Shown: positions 33,651 through 45,760 of the stretch, piece by piece
How positions within the stretch are numbered: the stretch's first letter is position 1
Layout: the number at the start of each line of letters is the position of its first letter
Assembly: GCA_963921195.1 (NCBI GenBank)
Contig: OY992539.1
Coordinates: 97,844,964-97,908,963 of the forward strand
DNA: 64,000 nucleotides
Direction: 5' to 3'
Origin: Pegoplata infirma
Lineage: Eukaryota > Arthropoda > Insecta > Diptera > Anthomyiidae
Translations under genes and position numbers: made by a program
The notes under the pieces: generated by a model
What the model was told of the DNA's origin: nothing
What the model saw: only the letters and a program-made list of their open reading frames with translations
The model's database searches: none

Positions 33651-34298
33651 CATCTTTCAAAAATATTTGTTTTAATTAAATTTACTATTAAGTTTATATT
33701 TTCTCAAAATTTATCTTAAAAATTAAAACAAATTACCAAATTTAAGTTTAACAAAGAGTTTTTAAATAAGAACCTGAGGCATTATATCTGGAGTTTATAA
33801 ATTCTAAGTAATATTTACAAACAAACATACTATGAAAACTTATTTGACATGTTAAACAAAAGTTTATAAAATTAAACAAGTGTCAAGTATTGCACACACT
33901 GTTCCTTAAGGCGTCATATAAAAGGTAGGTTATGTTATAAAAACATAGTATACATTGAGGGGGGCCCAAAAAAATATATATTTTTAAATAAAAAAAAGTA
34001 AAATTATCATTTTTGTCTTCTGTTTGTTTTTAATCTACAACAAAGGTTTGTTTGTAGGAAATTAAAAAAAAAGTACCAAATAATTTTTTTATTTAAAAAT
34101 ATTAATAAGACATGTTTAAAGGTTAATGAAACTGACCGATTGAGTTATGCATCATGAACACCATTTTTTAAGCTTTATTGGGTGTATCCGAAATTAGTAG
34201 TAAAAAATGGCAAACCAATTTTTTTAAATATTTTTTTTTTTAAATTTTGACTAGAATTTCATAAATAATTTAATGACGCACAGTGAATCGATCACATG
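33651..34298. other. No gene recognised
   Basis: AT-rich spacer. An isolated GAGGGGGGCCC at 33958 is the only GC-rich spot, and no TIR or repeat is visible. Confidence 0.45.
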
Positions 34299-34487
34299 CA
34301 CTGTGGCCGAAATCACTGATCTAGCGGCGCTTAAGTAAAAATTAAAAATTTAAGATCAATAAATGTTTTTGAGCTTCATCGTTTACCTATCTATACTTTA
34401 CAGAAAAAATTTACGATTTTACTTTTGTTTTGCTTTCAATATTCGCACAGCTGAAAGCTGTCATATATACATCTTCTGCATCAAGTG

Positions 34488-35640
34488 CAGTGTTGCCAGA
34501 ACTTGGTAATCAAAAACGGCTAAATCCCTTTGAAAAAACGGCTAAAAAACGGCTAAGAAATGGCTAAAAAAAGGCTAAAATATATATTTTACTTTTTAAG
34601 AAAAACTAATGTAAATTCATATTTTGTACCGTTTTTGATACAATTATTAAAATAAGGAGATCTTTTGTTACTGTTTTGACATATTTAAGATAAAATGAAG
34701 AGAGTTCAAAACACTTTTCAAATGATTTTAATATTTAATATTAAAATTTTTTATAAAAATATATATCAAAATTTTGACTGCAAAAAATTTATTTAAGTAA
34801 AAAAATTTTTTAGTTATTTTGGCTTAAAAAAAAATTTCAAGACGTGAATTCGAGGTGAAACTTTTTACACTTGGGACCATTTTCGCTAAAACCTGACCAG
34901 AAGAATTCCAAAAATATATATGCCAAGATTTAGCAATCAGCCTTCAAGTTGAGTTTTGAACGTTAGCGTATTTTTAAAAGACAGAGAAACGGGCATCGCT
35001 AGATCGTCTAAAATTTATGCCCTGATTCAGTATGTCGTTAGAAGTGAGTGACTAGAAATTTTGTACGAAAAACAAAAACAAATTTGAGTTTTTTGTTTTT
35101 GTTTAACGTACAAATTTTGTAGTCACTCACTTCCACCGAGATAGCGAATCGCACAGTTAGTATAATGTTTATGGTATGAATATGACAAAATTATACGTGA
35201 TATTATTCCAGACTTGTGTTAAAAAAAATTCAAATATATGAAAAACAATTACATACTAACAAATCAAACCAACATTTAAAATACTTCTGATGATAACACA
35301 TAACTAAAGTGTTTGAAACCGCTATGGGAATCCCAGAAATGTCTTTAATTTTTAGAAATTAAATTTTCTCCTACATTTTTCAACTTAAACCTTTATAACA
35401 AAAGTATTGGAGTCTGTGATGGATCTGTACAAACTTAAAAACCAATAAATTATCTATTTTAGTATAAAAAACACACTAAAAATTACTTTTTAACCGAAAA
35501 CTCAAAAATGGCTAAAAATAGTGCTAAAATAGTTTCGAAAATGGTTAAAAAACGGCTAAGAGCTAAATGCCTTTTTCTCCGGCTTAACGAGTTCAAAAGG
35601 AGCTAAATCTAGCCGGAAAATGGCTAAATTGGCAACACTG
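34488..35640. mobile_element. hAT-like element with GGCTAAAAA arrays
   Basis: The exact 8-bp duplication ATCAAGTG lies at 34480-34487 and 35641-35648. The ends are CAGTGTTGCCAGAAC and the reverse of CAGTGTTGCCAATTT; CAGTGTTGCCA is a classic hAT terminus. Subterminal arrays of ACGGCTAAAAA (34518-34580) and of the same words at 35505-35630 flank an interior with a DINE-like scrap (34980) and an old copy of the 442-bp repeat. Confidence 0.92.
35287..35435. repeat. Diverged copy of the 15395 tandem unit
   Basis: CTGATGATAACACATAACTA, GTGTTTGAAACCGCTATGGG, CCAGAAATGTCTTTAATTTT and a CAACTTAAACCTTTATAACA segment follow the 442-bp unit in order. Homology ends near 35435. Confidence 0.75.
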
Positions 35641-35959
35641 ATCAAGTGTATTAAAGGAATTTGGGGCCAAATTACTCAGTATGTTTTTCTTGACACTTTT
35701 AAGTCAATTGTTTATACATTTTGAGCCAAACAGTTTTAATTGAAAGTAAAAGGTATGTTTTAACTAAAAAATAAATGTTTGTGGCATGTGTGTATCTAGT
35801 TTATTATTAGTGCATTATAGAAAATGACATTTGTGATATAAACTATAGTTTCATGGACTGCAACTTTTGAAATTCGATCGTATTCGGTCCAATTCATGTT
35901 TTGTTTATTATTTTGGGCTATTTTTGTTGTGACGTTTCAGTATGGCGTGCTAGTTCGAG

Positions 35960-36335
35960 CAAGTTGTTCGGTTTTTTAGGGTCCATCTGCCTGTTCAAAT
36001 AAACAGTATAAACGCTATACAGACCACAATTTTCAATCGATTTGGCTAAAATTTGAAATTTAAGATTTTTTTATCGAAAAAACAAAACCTATTAAATTTT
36101 TGACAAAATCGGTCCATGTTATCCCATAGCCCCCATGTTAATTTCCCCTTCCAGTTTTACTAAAAAGCCCTAACAATGGTATTTTACCAAATATCCTCTT
36201 GAAATTCGACTGGTAAATGTTTTTTGTAGCCATAAATAATCTATCTAAATTTTAACGGAATCGGAACATTTTAACTTCTAGTCCTCATATAGACCACCCT
36301 CCCAATATTCACATAAATTTCCCAAAATACATAAA
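35960..36335 (+). mobile_element. Degenerate DINE/mini-me-like body
   Basis: GGGTCCATCTGCCTGTTC followed by a region with AATTTTCAATCGATTTGGC, AAATCGGTCCATGTTATCCC and ATAGCCCCCATGTTAATT. The same order of blocks occurs in the element at 2830-3120. The ends are not visible. Confidence 0.4.
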
Positions 36336-36471
36336 AACACTGAAATAAATAAATATGGTTAAAAATTAAATTCTTTATTAGTTTTATAATCACAAATATG
36401 CATTGGGCTTTATTATTTTACATTTCCGAATTAAGCGCCGCTAGATTGGATGTTTCGGCCACTGTGCCATG

Positions 36472-38108
36472 GTAAAATGAAGTTTTAATAGAAGGAGTAA
36501 CTAATTATCTACCTTTAAATTAAGTTATATTTTTGCGTTGGGCGAAATTCCTGCTAGTTCGGATTTTCTCGAAAGACCATATTTTTTCATAAAGTGGCAA
36601 CTCTTTATTAAATTTGAGATTGGGCAGCGAAAAAGAACTCTAAACTCTTATTTTTCTCCACTCATTTCCATATGCAATTTTCAGGGCATTCGGTGGGTGC
36701 CCTCTGAAAGACCTGCCTTATAAGTTTGATCACGATTATCAAACTCCCATCAAAAATTAATAAAACAGATGTTTTTATATGTTTTTTTTTGTCTTTGTAT
36801 TTTGTTTTCACACATGACTTCATAATGTTAGTTTACCTCTACTTATTAGAGGTTGATAATAATTTTAGACATGCAAAATTATCATTTCTTGTTTATTAAA
36901 TTTGGTGCACTTTAATTTTGGGTTTTTGTAAATTTTTTTAAATTGAGCATAAATTAATTAAATTATTTTTTTATTGTGTTTAAGTTTGTTTTTTATTAAT
37001 GTTTTTTTATACACACAAATTTAATTTTTTTACCAAATGGCATTTTAATTTAAAACACATCGTAAAACATTTTGAATATTTATGTACGTACCATCATATT
37101 TAAAACCATTTTATAACCTTTTACAAAAAATATGCCACAAAATATCACACACACAATCATAAACAGAAACATAAAATGGTTTATGCGACGCATAATCGAC
37201 TATAAATTGCCATACAATTTTGCAAGTTAACTGCTTTTAAAGTGAAAATAACAGCAGCTTTTTAATTTTGGCACTTTTTCCTTTTCACCATAGAAATGGC
37301 TTGGTAGCCTTGTGTAATCTTATTTCAAAGTCAGGAAAAAATAATATTTCGCAATTTTAATGCTACTTTTTACATTATTGCAAAAATTTGATTTTCGTCT
37401 TTTTGCAAAGTGTATGCATATTTTACCCCCTCTGGCTTTTGAAGGTTAGCGATAACCTATAGAGCTGGTATTTAAAATCCAAATAGATGTGACTAACTAG
37501 ACCATGGATTTTATGTGTACATAAGATCCAAAATTAAGAAGATTGGATCAAATGTGAATTTTTAAGAATTTTTTTCAAAATTTTCCTTGACTTAGAAAAG
37601 TGGAAACTGTAGCGCTTGATAGGCATCCCAAGACTAACAATAAGTGCAATTCGGCTGTGTCAAATCTTTGAAACATATAAAAAAAAACTAAAATAAAACT
37701 TACACATTTTTAGTTTGCTTTAAATATTGGAAACATATCTTACTCAAAACGCCAAATATGTTTACAATTTGCCATAAACCGACACATATAGTGCAACCTG
37801 TCTATTTTAATTCTTAAATTATACACATCAGTCGTTATTGTATATATGTGCCCTTGTCGGATCTGTTCGGATCTTAATAGATGTTATCCTATGAAAATCG
37901 AAAAATAACACTAAAATCTTGTTTTATCAAAAACCGGTCCAGCCAAAAAGTTTTTCAATTTTTGTACCAAATATGATATCAGAGGTATAATTTTTATTTA
38001 TGCTTCATTTCAAAAACAAAACAAAAATTTCAAAACATACCGTTTACTTAGAAAGCCATTCAGCTTTAAAATGAAGCTATAAAAAATAATTTTTATTCTG
38101 TTAATAAA
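36472..38108. other. No gene; contains one dispersed repeat copy
   Basis: 36530-36725 is a copy of the repeat at 20838-21050. 37645-37675 (GCAATTCGGCTGTGTCAAAT) resembles a decayed DINE 3' end. The remainder, including 36730-37640 and 37680-38108, shows nothing. Confidence 0.5.
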
Positions 38109-38770
38109 TAACACAGTACAACATTTTTCAGTTAATTGATTGCCAACCCAATTCTGTGAACTGTATGTGAAATAACCCAAAAAGAAGAATTTCTGCATCA
38201 TTCGTTTTGTCTTCTTACCTGCGAAAATATTTTTAATATCGATTTGAAGTTAGTACTATCGTATAGGGGAATTTATCACGTTTTAGGCCCTGTTGTTTGA
38301 CATAGCTCGACAACCACTAGCCCAATTTAGTTGAAATAAATTTTAAAAAATTAAGAATTACAATTCCCTTAATCTGTTCATATATTGTTTTCCTATACAA
38401 GCAACAGTTTCCAAGTTAAAAATAAGCGCATGAAGAAAAATAATTTTTTTTTTATTAAACTCATAAAAAATACAAAACGGAAATAAGTTTCAAGTCTAGT
38501 TATTTTTTCGCAAAGTCACATAACCTATGAGCAAAATGAGACAAAGATCATAAAAATCGATGCACGCGTTTCGCTTTTATTCGCAATTGAGTAAAGGTAT
38601 GAATTTCAAAAATCAGTTATAGCCACCACCCTTAAAATAAAAATAAAAATAAAAATTAAAAAATTATCATGCAAAAAAAAACTTTATTTATAAAAACTTA
38701 ATGAAAATAAAATAATATGCAATTAATACGCAATTATAATATGCATAAAAACAAAATTTAGAACATTTTT

Positions 38771-40738
38771 TCAATTATTGGCAATATCCATCCTTGTAGA
38801 AGTTGACGCTTGTGGTTCTGATGATCTTGTTTTCTTCGTAGGTTGTTCATATTCATGGTCTGAGTCTGTATCGTCATCCGAGATACACATACTATTCAAG
38901 GGCGTGTTTCTTTCACTGTGTCCACCAATTTCAATGTCTTCATCTTCGGTGCTTTCTTCAAACTGCATAATTGTGGAACTCCACCAACAAACCTCCGCAA
39001 GCAATGCATCCAATTTTTTGCTTTTGAACCGCTTTTCAAATGGCATGGTCACCTGGTGGAACCTCTCTCCTTGTTCGTCTGATTCCTGAGGTGATTGTGC
39101 CAAAAAAGTATCGAGGTGGTGGTGCAAGAAATGCAATTTCAGCGTCATGGATGCACCGATTTTTTCGAAATAAAACAGCAACCTGTCCACTCGTTGCTGT
39201 ATCTCTTCTCGCTGGACACGGTTCTTTCCTAGAACGCCTTCTATTACTTCTTTCAATGCGTTCCATGCATGTTGGTGGTCGTGATGCTCTGAAAGCAAAT
39301 GTGTGAAAGAATCACTTTTGATCAATTTCCGAATATCAGGTCCATTGAGAATACCTGTTTTAAATACATAAGAAAAACGAAAAAATTATTGGTAATGCGA
39401 ATGTATAGAAATTAACAAATTTAGATATGACAATATTGAAATACAGAGTACGATACGTACCGTTTTTAATTTTCTCATCACTGAGTTTCGGAAAGATGGA
39501 TTTCAAACAGTCAAAGGCGCCGTTAACTTTTTTGACCACCACTTCAACGAATTTCCCAGCTATTCCCAGTTTCATGTGGAGCGGTGGCAACAAAATATCA
39601 TCCAGGTCCTTTATCATAGGTTCATTGCGTAATTTTAATTGTTTGTTGAGCTCGGGAGTTCTTCCTTTCCAATCTTTACATTGATATTGATTTCCTTTGT
39701 ATCGTGAATCCCAATTACAAAGGAAGCAGAAGTATTTTGGATATCTGCCCTTTTCTATAATCCCTTGTAGTATGTTGACCACCTTCAGATCGCAACAAAT
39801 GTTCCATTTGTGTTCATCGTATTTGATTTTCTTCAAAATTTCGCCCAATGCTTCATACGTTTCCTTCATAGTTGTGCTGAATCCCAATGGAATGCATGGT
39901 TTTTTATTTTTTTTGTGCAGCAGCACAGCCTTCAAACTAGTAACTTAACCATCGATGAATAAACGCCAGTCGCCAGCGATATAATCCATTCCCAATTTTT
40001 TCACTAAACCTGGGATATCATGGCAGTACGTGAACGTATTTGCTTCGTCAACGGAATAAAATTTCTGAAAATCAGCTTGGCGTTGTCGGTATGATGTTGC
40101 GCTGACATTTTGCTGTGTGAGTTTTCTTCTCTTCAAAAATGATGTCAGCCATTCGGAGTCGTGTTGTGATAGTCCCAGCTTGGACACAATGTAATCCATT
40201 TCGATTTGTGGTAGCGGTTGTGGTGCACTATTTTCAATATCGGGTATCCAATCAGCATCATTCAAATCGGTCGGTTTGGTGAAAACGTTTTCGGCTAGCA
40301 GGACACAGTATCCGCACTCGGAGGTTTAGGTGCATCGGTATCAGCAGGGCGTTGCACTGGAAGTGTGGCAGTAAATGCAGCAGTGTATACTTTTGTTTTC
40401 AATTGTTGTCTGTTTAATCCAGGACGAAAATTTTTGCATGCATAGCACCTGGATTCATCATGTCCAGTTGTGTCTTCCACCCAAATTACTGGCTTCATAA
40501 AAGAGAACTTTCTACTTTTTCCGTGAATCCATTTTAGAAGGGTAGTATAACAACTGTTGCACACTGTGTTCGGCGTAAAATTTGCACCACTTAAATCTGC
40601 TTCATCGAAATAATTACAATACGCGGTTTTGAATTGCTCAGTAAACAAATTTTTTCGATCTTTTTTCTGTATTTTTCGGACGATATGACCACAAACGTAA
40701 CAATATTCATCCAAATTTGGGCACTTGTTGTTTTCCAT
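38771..40738 (-). pseudogene. Transposase-like gene of an unassigned insect family; one intron, one frameshift, one internal stop
   Basis: Read from 40738 downward, the N-terminus has Cys pairs (YCYVCGHIV, CNSCYTTL, CYACKNF) suggesting zinc binding. A frameshift near 40300 leads to DWIPDIENSAPQPLPQIEMD and a WL-SFLKRR segment. At FIDG a TAA (near 39946) interrupts the frame, which continues in register with SLKAVLLH, NICCDLKVVNILQG and DDILLPPLHMKLG. An intron at 39460-39355 joins KIKNG to ILNGPDIRKL. Exon 2 holds LKLHFLHHHLDTF and SDEQGERFHQ and an acidic, serine-rich C-terminus. About 620 residues in all. The blocks match a family widespread in insects and usually called uncharacterised. 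The Asp of CCDLK and the Glu of DEQGER are plausible catalytic acids, which is an inference. Confidence 0.85.
39355..39460 (-). other. Intron of the transposase-like gene, 106 bp
   Basis: Donor G|GTACGTATCG and acceptor TTTAAAACAG|G. Removing it joins AAC-G to GT-ATT and restores the expected KNGILNGPDIR reading. Family members show an equivalent Gly-Ile-x-x-Gly-Pro run at this point, which supports the splice. Confidence 0.82.
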
Positions 40739-40944
40739 ATTGATATATTTTATGTTTTGTTGTTATTCACTTTTAAAAAACTGGAGAAAAATCACTTCTA
40801 CTGTTCGCGTTCGTCGGCACTGGCTGAATGCCAAAAATCGATCAATGCACACCTATAAATACTACGTATTTTTGAATATTTTACTGCCAGGTACTTATAA
40901 ATGGGCGCATATTTTAAGGGCGGCTGGCTATATACCTGATTCAG

Positions 40945-41205
40945 CACTTGTACGTTTCAAACTGTGCAAAACTTTCCAAATAATGACCACCCTTAAATGT
41001 GGGTGCAATTTCTGTAAAAAAAATCATATAGGTAGCCACCGGAAAAACCCAAATAATAAAAAGGTCCACTTTCCGTTTAATTGTCCACGTACATTTATTA
41101 GCGTTTCAGCACGTGTGCGTTTTAAATTTGCAATCGAAACATTGCAAAACATGAGCACTCATAAATGTGGGTGCAATTTCTGTAAAAAAATCATGCAGGT
41201 AGCCA
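40945..41205. repeat. Twofold tandem repeat upstream of the transposase-like gene
   Basis: CACTTGTACGTTTCAAA..AAATGTGGGTGCAATTTCTGT at 40945-41020 recurs at 41108-41188, including CAGCACGTGTGCGTTTTAAA and ATGTGGGTGCAATTTCTGT, with a period of about 160. It lies 5' of the gene's start, within the promoter-side segment between the gene and the right arm. Confidence 0.75.
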
Positions 41206-41958
41206 GGTAGTAGTCCACATTCATTTTTTCCTCTTAATTGTCCACGTACATTTATTAGCGTTTATTACTTTGCTACCGCAATCATAAAAATCAAATAACC
41301 TTTTGTTTATTCCTTTTTTTTAATTCTCAGAATCATGAAAAAGGTGTCAATGTTTTCTCCAAATAATGTTGTGCATATCTCGAGCAAATTTTTGAAATTC
41401 ATACATTTACTTAATTGTGAATAAATGACAAACGCGTGCATCGATTTTCATGATCTATGCCTTATTTTGCTCATAAGTCATTTGACTTTACGCGAAAGTT
41501 ATAAGATTAGACACTTTTTTCCATTTTGGATTTTTTATGTATTTTAAAAAAAAAAAATTTAAATTTTTATGCAAAAAATACTTTTTTCCCTTCATACATT
41601 CATTTTTAACTTCGAAAGTGTTACTTGTACAGGATAACAATATATGAACAGATTAAGGGAATTGTAATTCTTAATTTTTTAAAACTTACTTCAACTAAAT
41701 CGGGCTAGTGGTTGTCGAGCTATGTCAAACAACAGGGCCTAAAACGTGATAAATTCCCCAATACGATAGTACTAACTTCAAATCGATATTAAAAATATTT
41801 TCGCAGGTAAGTTCGCAGAATTGAGTTGGCAAATCATGTGTTGTACTGTGTAAGTCATCAATTATCACATTTATTAAAATCGAAAAACGTTTTAGAGTCG
41901 TGGAAGTGTTCTTTTTCAAGTCTTTGACAAAACCTTCTCCGAAGGGCGAAGAAAAAAA

Positions 41959-43790
41959 CACTGCGTGACAAAACTAACCACTATTTTAGAAAACAAGAGG
42001 TACGACCATCATTTAAATATATTTCGGACATGCTGAATCGAATGGTGTACTCCGTTTTTCGATGTATGGTACAGATTTCTTGTAAAATGTCATTTAAGAT
42101 TGGGTAATTTTCAGCTGCTTTTTTAACAAAAAAAAAAAAATCCAAAGCTAATGATTTTTAAATTGTATGGCATGGAAAATAAAGATATTGCTTGTAGCAA
42201 TATTTCTAATATAAATTTGGTTTAAAGCTTTTCATCTTAAGCCCTTAAATTCGCTGATTTCTTCATTTTTTTTAAGTTTTCACGATATTAACCGCTAAAT
42301 TGGTCTCTGATAAAAAACTTGCATTTTGTGAATCATAAAGGCGTCCATGACACTGCGAATAGTTTACAAAAACATCTATGTTATATGGACCATCATGATG
42401 AAAATCGCGAAAAAAAAGTTTTTTTGGTATATGGCAGCATCACTTTAGGAGATGATTTGAGGCTTCATCTTTTAGTATATAATGTGGGAATTTTAAACAA
42501 TGAACTGACCCAAAATTTGTCCAAAAAATGTTTCATTTGCAAAAGTTATCTTAACAAAAACTATAATTATTGTATCGCAAACACTGAAATAATAGTTTTT
42601 GTTAAGATAACTTTTGCAAATGAAAATTTTTTTGTCCGAATTTTTGGTCAGTTACACTCAAAAAAAAAAAAAACTGTAAAGTTAGCAAAAAAAGCTTGTA
42701 AACCTACAAGAAAATTTGCTGAACTCGATTACTTCAAAAATATTACTCGGAGAGCTTTTGAATATTTTGCGGTCTTGTTCTACGTATTGAGAGCTACAAA
42801 AACGCTTTTGGACTTTTTGTTGTGTCGGCAATATTTACCGAGATATGAGCATTTTAAAATTTTCGGGAATGCTAACTTTTTTGGATCCAAAGTTAGGGAC
42901 CATTAAGGGCCACACATGTGAAAAGGACCGGTGACATTAAGGAGAGCCCGAGATCCAAAAATGGCCTCCATTTTGCTCTATCTGGCTTAGTTTCCGGGAT
43001 AGCGCCATTTTAAGTTTTCTGAAAATAAAAAAAATTTACCATTTATTTTGCTAATATCAGCAAAAAATCTTGTAAAAATGTAGTCAACTCAATTTCAAAT
43101 TTAGCAAAAGAAATTAGTTCAAAGTTTGTTTAAAATTGCTAATTTGCTTAAAGTTTACAAGAATTTTTTGCTAACATGCTAATCTCAACTAAAAATTTGC
43201 TAAAAGTTAGCTAGCTAGCGTTAGCAAAAAAAAATTAGTAAATCTACTAACGTATTTTTTTGAGTGTAGTTGTTTAAGGTTCCTACATTATATACTAAAA
43301 GATGGAACCTTGAATCATCTCGTAAAGTGATGCATATACAAAAAAGCGGTTTTTCGCGATTTTTATCATGATGGTCCATATAACATAGCTGTTTTTTGTC
43401 CACTATTCGTATTGTTAGGTATGCATTTTGGATTCATTAAAAGCAAGTTTTTTATCAAACACCAATTTGGCTGTTAATTTCGCCAAAACCTTAAAAAAAT
43501 AAGAAATTCGCGAATTTAAAGGCTTAAATTGAAAGGCTTTAAACAAAATCTGCATAAGAAATGTTGCTACAAGTCATATCTTTGTTTTCCATGTCATAAA
43601 ATTTATAAACCATTTACTTTGCAAATTTTTTGGTTAAAAAACGGGTTCGAAATCAGCAAATCTTTAACGACATTTTACAAGAAAACTGTGCCATACATCA
43701 AAAAACGGAGTACACCATTCGAATCAGCATGTCCGAAATATATAGAAATGATGGTCGTAACTCTTGTTTATTTTTTAATGTTCCGCAGTA
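41959..43790. mobile_element. CACTGCG foldback element, second copy, interrupted
   Basis: Homologous to 22958-24186 over its length. It starts CACTGCGTGACAAAACTAAC and ends CCGCAGTA (last base changed), with AAA on both sides (41956-41958, 43791-43793). A CACTC element splits it at 42655-43266 in the TA that is intact in the first copy (23646-23647). Confidence 0.85.
42655..43266. mobile_element. CACTC-family element, 612 bp, with empty site
   Basis: Begins CACTCAAAAAAAAAAAAAAC and ends TATTTTTTTGAGTG, with TA at 42653-42654 and 43267-43268. The paralogous site at 23646-23647 has TCAGTTAATTGTTTAAG with a single TA. The interior (42720-42930) differs from other CACTC elements and has no H1 fragment. 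Repeated GTTAGCAAAAA and TTTGCTAA words occur near the right end. Confidence 0.92.
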
Positions 43791-43834
43791 AAATTTAAAT
43801 TTTGTACCCCTTAAATTAATAATCTTACATTGTG

Positions 43835-43983
43835 CGGACGGATGGGCACACCGACATTGCCTTAAAATTGATCACTGATAAATAATATACATATTTTGTT
43901 AGATTCTAGACTGATATTTCGATGCGTTACACACGGAATGACAAAGTTGTACAACCCCATAATGTGGTTGGAGAGTATAAAAA
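43835..43983 (-). mobile_element. DINE-1-like fragment, reverse orientation
   Basis: GCGGACGGATGGGC, ACTGATATTTCGATGCGTTA, CACACGGAATGACAAAG and a terminal GGTTGGAGAGTATAAAAA. This is the 5' part only. Confidence 0.65.
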
Positions 43984-45555
43984 CGCAAAATTTAAAAGCG
44001 ATATCTTGAAAACCGTTCAACAGATTTAATTTTGTAACTAAATCTTAATTAATTGAATCCAATTTGCCTTAAATTTGTATTATATTTATAACTTGTAGGC
44101 CTAGGAGGATAAAAATTTGCCTGAATGTTCAAAATCGGGAAAGAAATTTTTTTGTCATACAGAAAAATGCCAGTCTTATTTTATATATGAGCAAATCCAT
44201 GGGAAATTTAACTGATGGATCACCGATTTTGTTTATTTTTAGTTATTTGATTGAGCTTCGTAAATGATTAAAAACCATTTTTTTGGATCAATACTTTGTA
44301 AGTTATGGACGTTTAAAAAGGGCTTTTTTTAGACTTTTCGACAATTATGAAGACTTAAAATTTTTTTAAAAAATTTCAACAAAAAATTTTGAAAACCATA
44401 TTAGAATGTCCTTTTTTGCTGGAAAGGTCACAATGGATTTCTAAAACAAAAATTATGTATTAAAGTTTAAAATGTCCTTGTAACGCTATTAGAATTTCAG
44501 AGAGGTGTTTTTTCGTACTGTTGAGCCATAATTTTTCAAAGTTTGTTAGACAGCCAAATATTAGATTTTTTCCAAACAGCATATTTGTCCTTTGGCTTAT
44601 TAAAACTTTCTGAATTTTGAGAAAATACAAAAAGTAAACTTAAACGTTTTTAAAAAATCCTCTGGGTAAGAATTGTGACCTGTAGGCAAAATTGGGCAAA
44701 AAACTAAATTTTTCCCACGAGTTTTAAAACTCTATCGTTACCACAAACAATGGATTGTTATTCACTTAAGCCCAAAACTGTGTGTAGGGTATAGCAAAAT
44801 AAAATAATAATGCCCTTTTGTTGTTTGCTTATCAAATTTGCTGTTATTTTATTTTTCCTCTTTTGGTGTATTTATTGTCGTTGTTGGGGGGCAGATATAA
44901 TAAAATTGAAATTGTTTTGACAAATGAAAGTGTCACAATGCTAACAATACTCAATTCTTTTTTTTTATTTTTATATACATATTTATATATATTTTTTTTT
45001 TGTTCTTTAATATAATTTACAATGTGCTGCACGAAATACTTTTAGTATAGGCATATTTTATTTATGATAATTTTTTGTTAATGAAAAAAAAAAAAATCCC
45101 CCAAAAAATTGTTTTGTAGAAGAAAATAGTAAAAGAAAAGTCATAAAACAAACAAAAAAAAAAAAAAATAAATAGATTTATTCGGAAATGTATTGTATAA
45201 ATTATTGTTATATAACCTTGAATTGTAATAAAATCACAATATGTATTATGACAGCTCTGTAATGTAGAAATAAAATTATTTCGTAGATAAGACTCAAAAG
45301 ATAAATTGTCATTTTGTTTGTATGTATATTTATGTATTTCAAAATAAGAGAATTTAAATATTATATACTGAAAAATAAATATCGATGGATTAGACATACA
45401 TATTTAAAATAATCTATCTTTCATTTTCACGAAAACGACTTTTTGATTGTAAAATATTCAGTAAAACAGCCTTCATATACGGTGTGAATTTCCGAGAAAT
45501 AATATTTTTTTGTAATTTTATTTGCATTTTTTACACAATTAGTTGCAATTTTAAC
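43984..45555. other. No gene recognised
   Basis: AT-rich spacer. Short frames around 44818-45397 are low-complexity and overlap each other on both strands. No TIR or repeat is visible. Confidence 0.5.
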
Positions 45556-45760
45556 AAAATAATGATGCGCTAGAAAAAAACATGTGTCCCAAGAATTTTT
45601 GAATGGGTTGTATTAACAGCCCCATATGAAACTAAGAAATTAAAGTTTTTGGTTTTTAAATTTTTCAAAACGTGGACTTAGAAAGCGTAGCTAAATATTG
45701 AACAAAAATGTTAAAACTTGTGTAGAGTTGCCTTGATTAATTACACTGTGCTACAGTGAA
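45556..45760. mobile_element. Solo arm of TGAGGCATTCC foldback family
   Basis: AACATGTGTCCCAAGAATTT, GCCCCATATGAAACTAAG, TTTTTCAAAACGTGGACTTA and AGAGTTGCCTTGATTAATTA follow the order of the left arm at 46220-46390. The terminal GGCATTCC is lost. 45990 carries a separate ATGGGGAATTCC end. Confidence 0.65.

Larger units (their letters stand above)
34299..36466. mobile_element. Transib-like nonautonomous element
   Basis: Left end CACTGTGGCCGAAATCACTG and right end with reverse CACAGTGGCCGAAACATCCA; the arms continue to CTAGCGGCGCTTAA on both sides. The flanks ACATG (34294-34298) and CCATG (36467-36471) could be a 5-bp duplication with one change. Transib TIRs start CAC(A/T)(A/G)TGG with 5-bp duplications, which fits. 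The interior has a hAT insertion and no transposase. Confidence 0.55.
38112..41850. mobile_element. 3.7-kb long-inverted-repeat transposon with a spliced, broken transposase-like gene
   Basis: The ends are CACAGTACAACA and TGTTGTACTGTG, with TAA on both sides (38109-38111, 41851-41853). The arms are imperfect inverted repeats of about 0.5 kb (38112-38620, 41390-41850). The left arm carries a roughly 50-base extra segment after TTCTGTGAACT. The arms include TTTATCACGTTTTAGGCCCT. The gene at 38771-40738 lies between them. The CAC ends and 3-bp duplication recall those of 22958-24186, although the sequences differ. Confidence 0.8.

Noticed and set aside
42319..42906. 195-codon frame as a gene
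   Set aside because: It crosses the junction between a foldback arm and an inserted CACTC element, so it is a chance fusion of two noncoding repeats.
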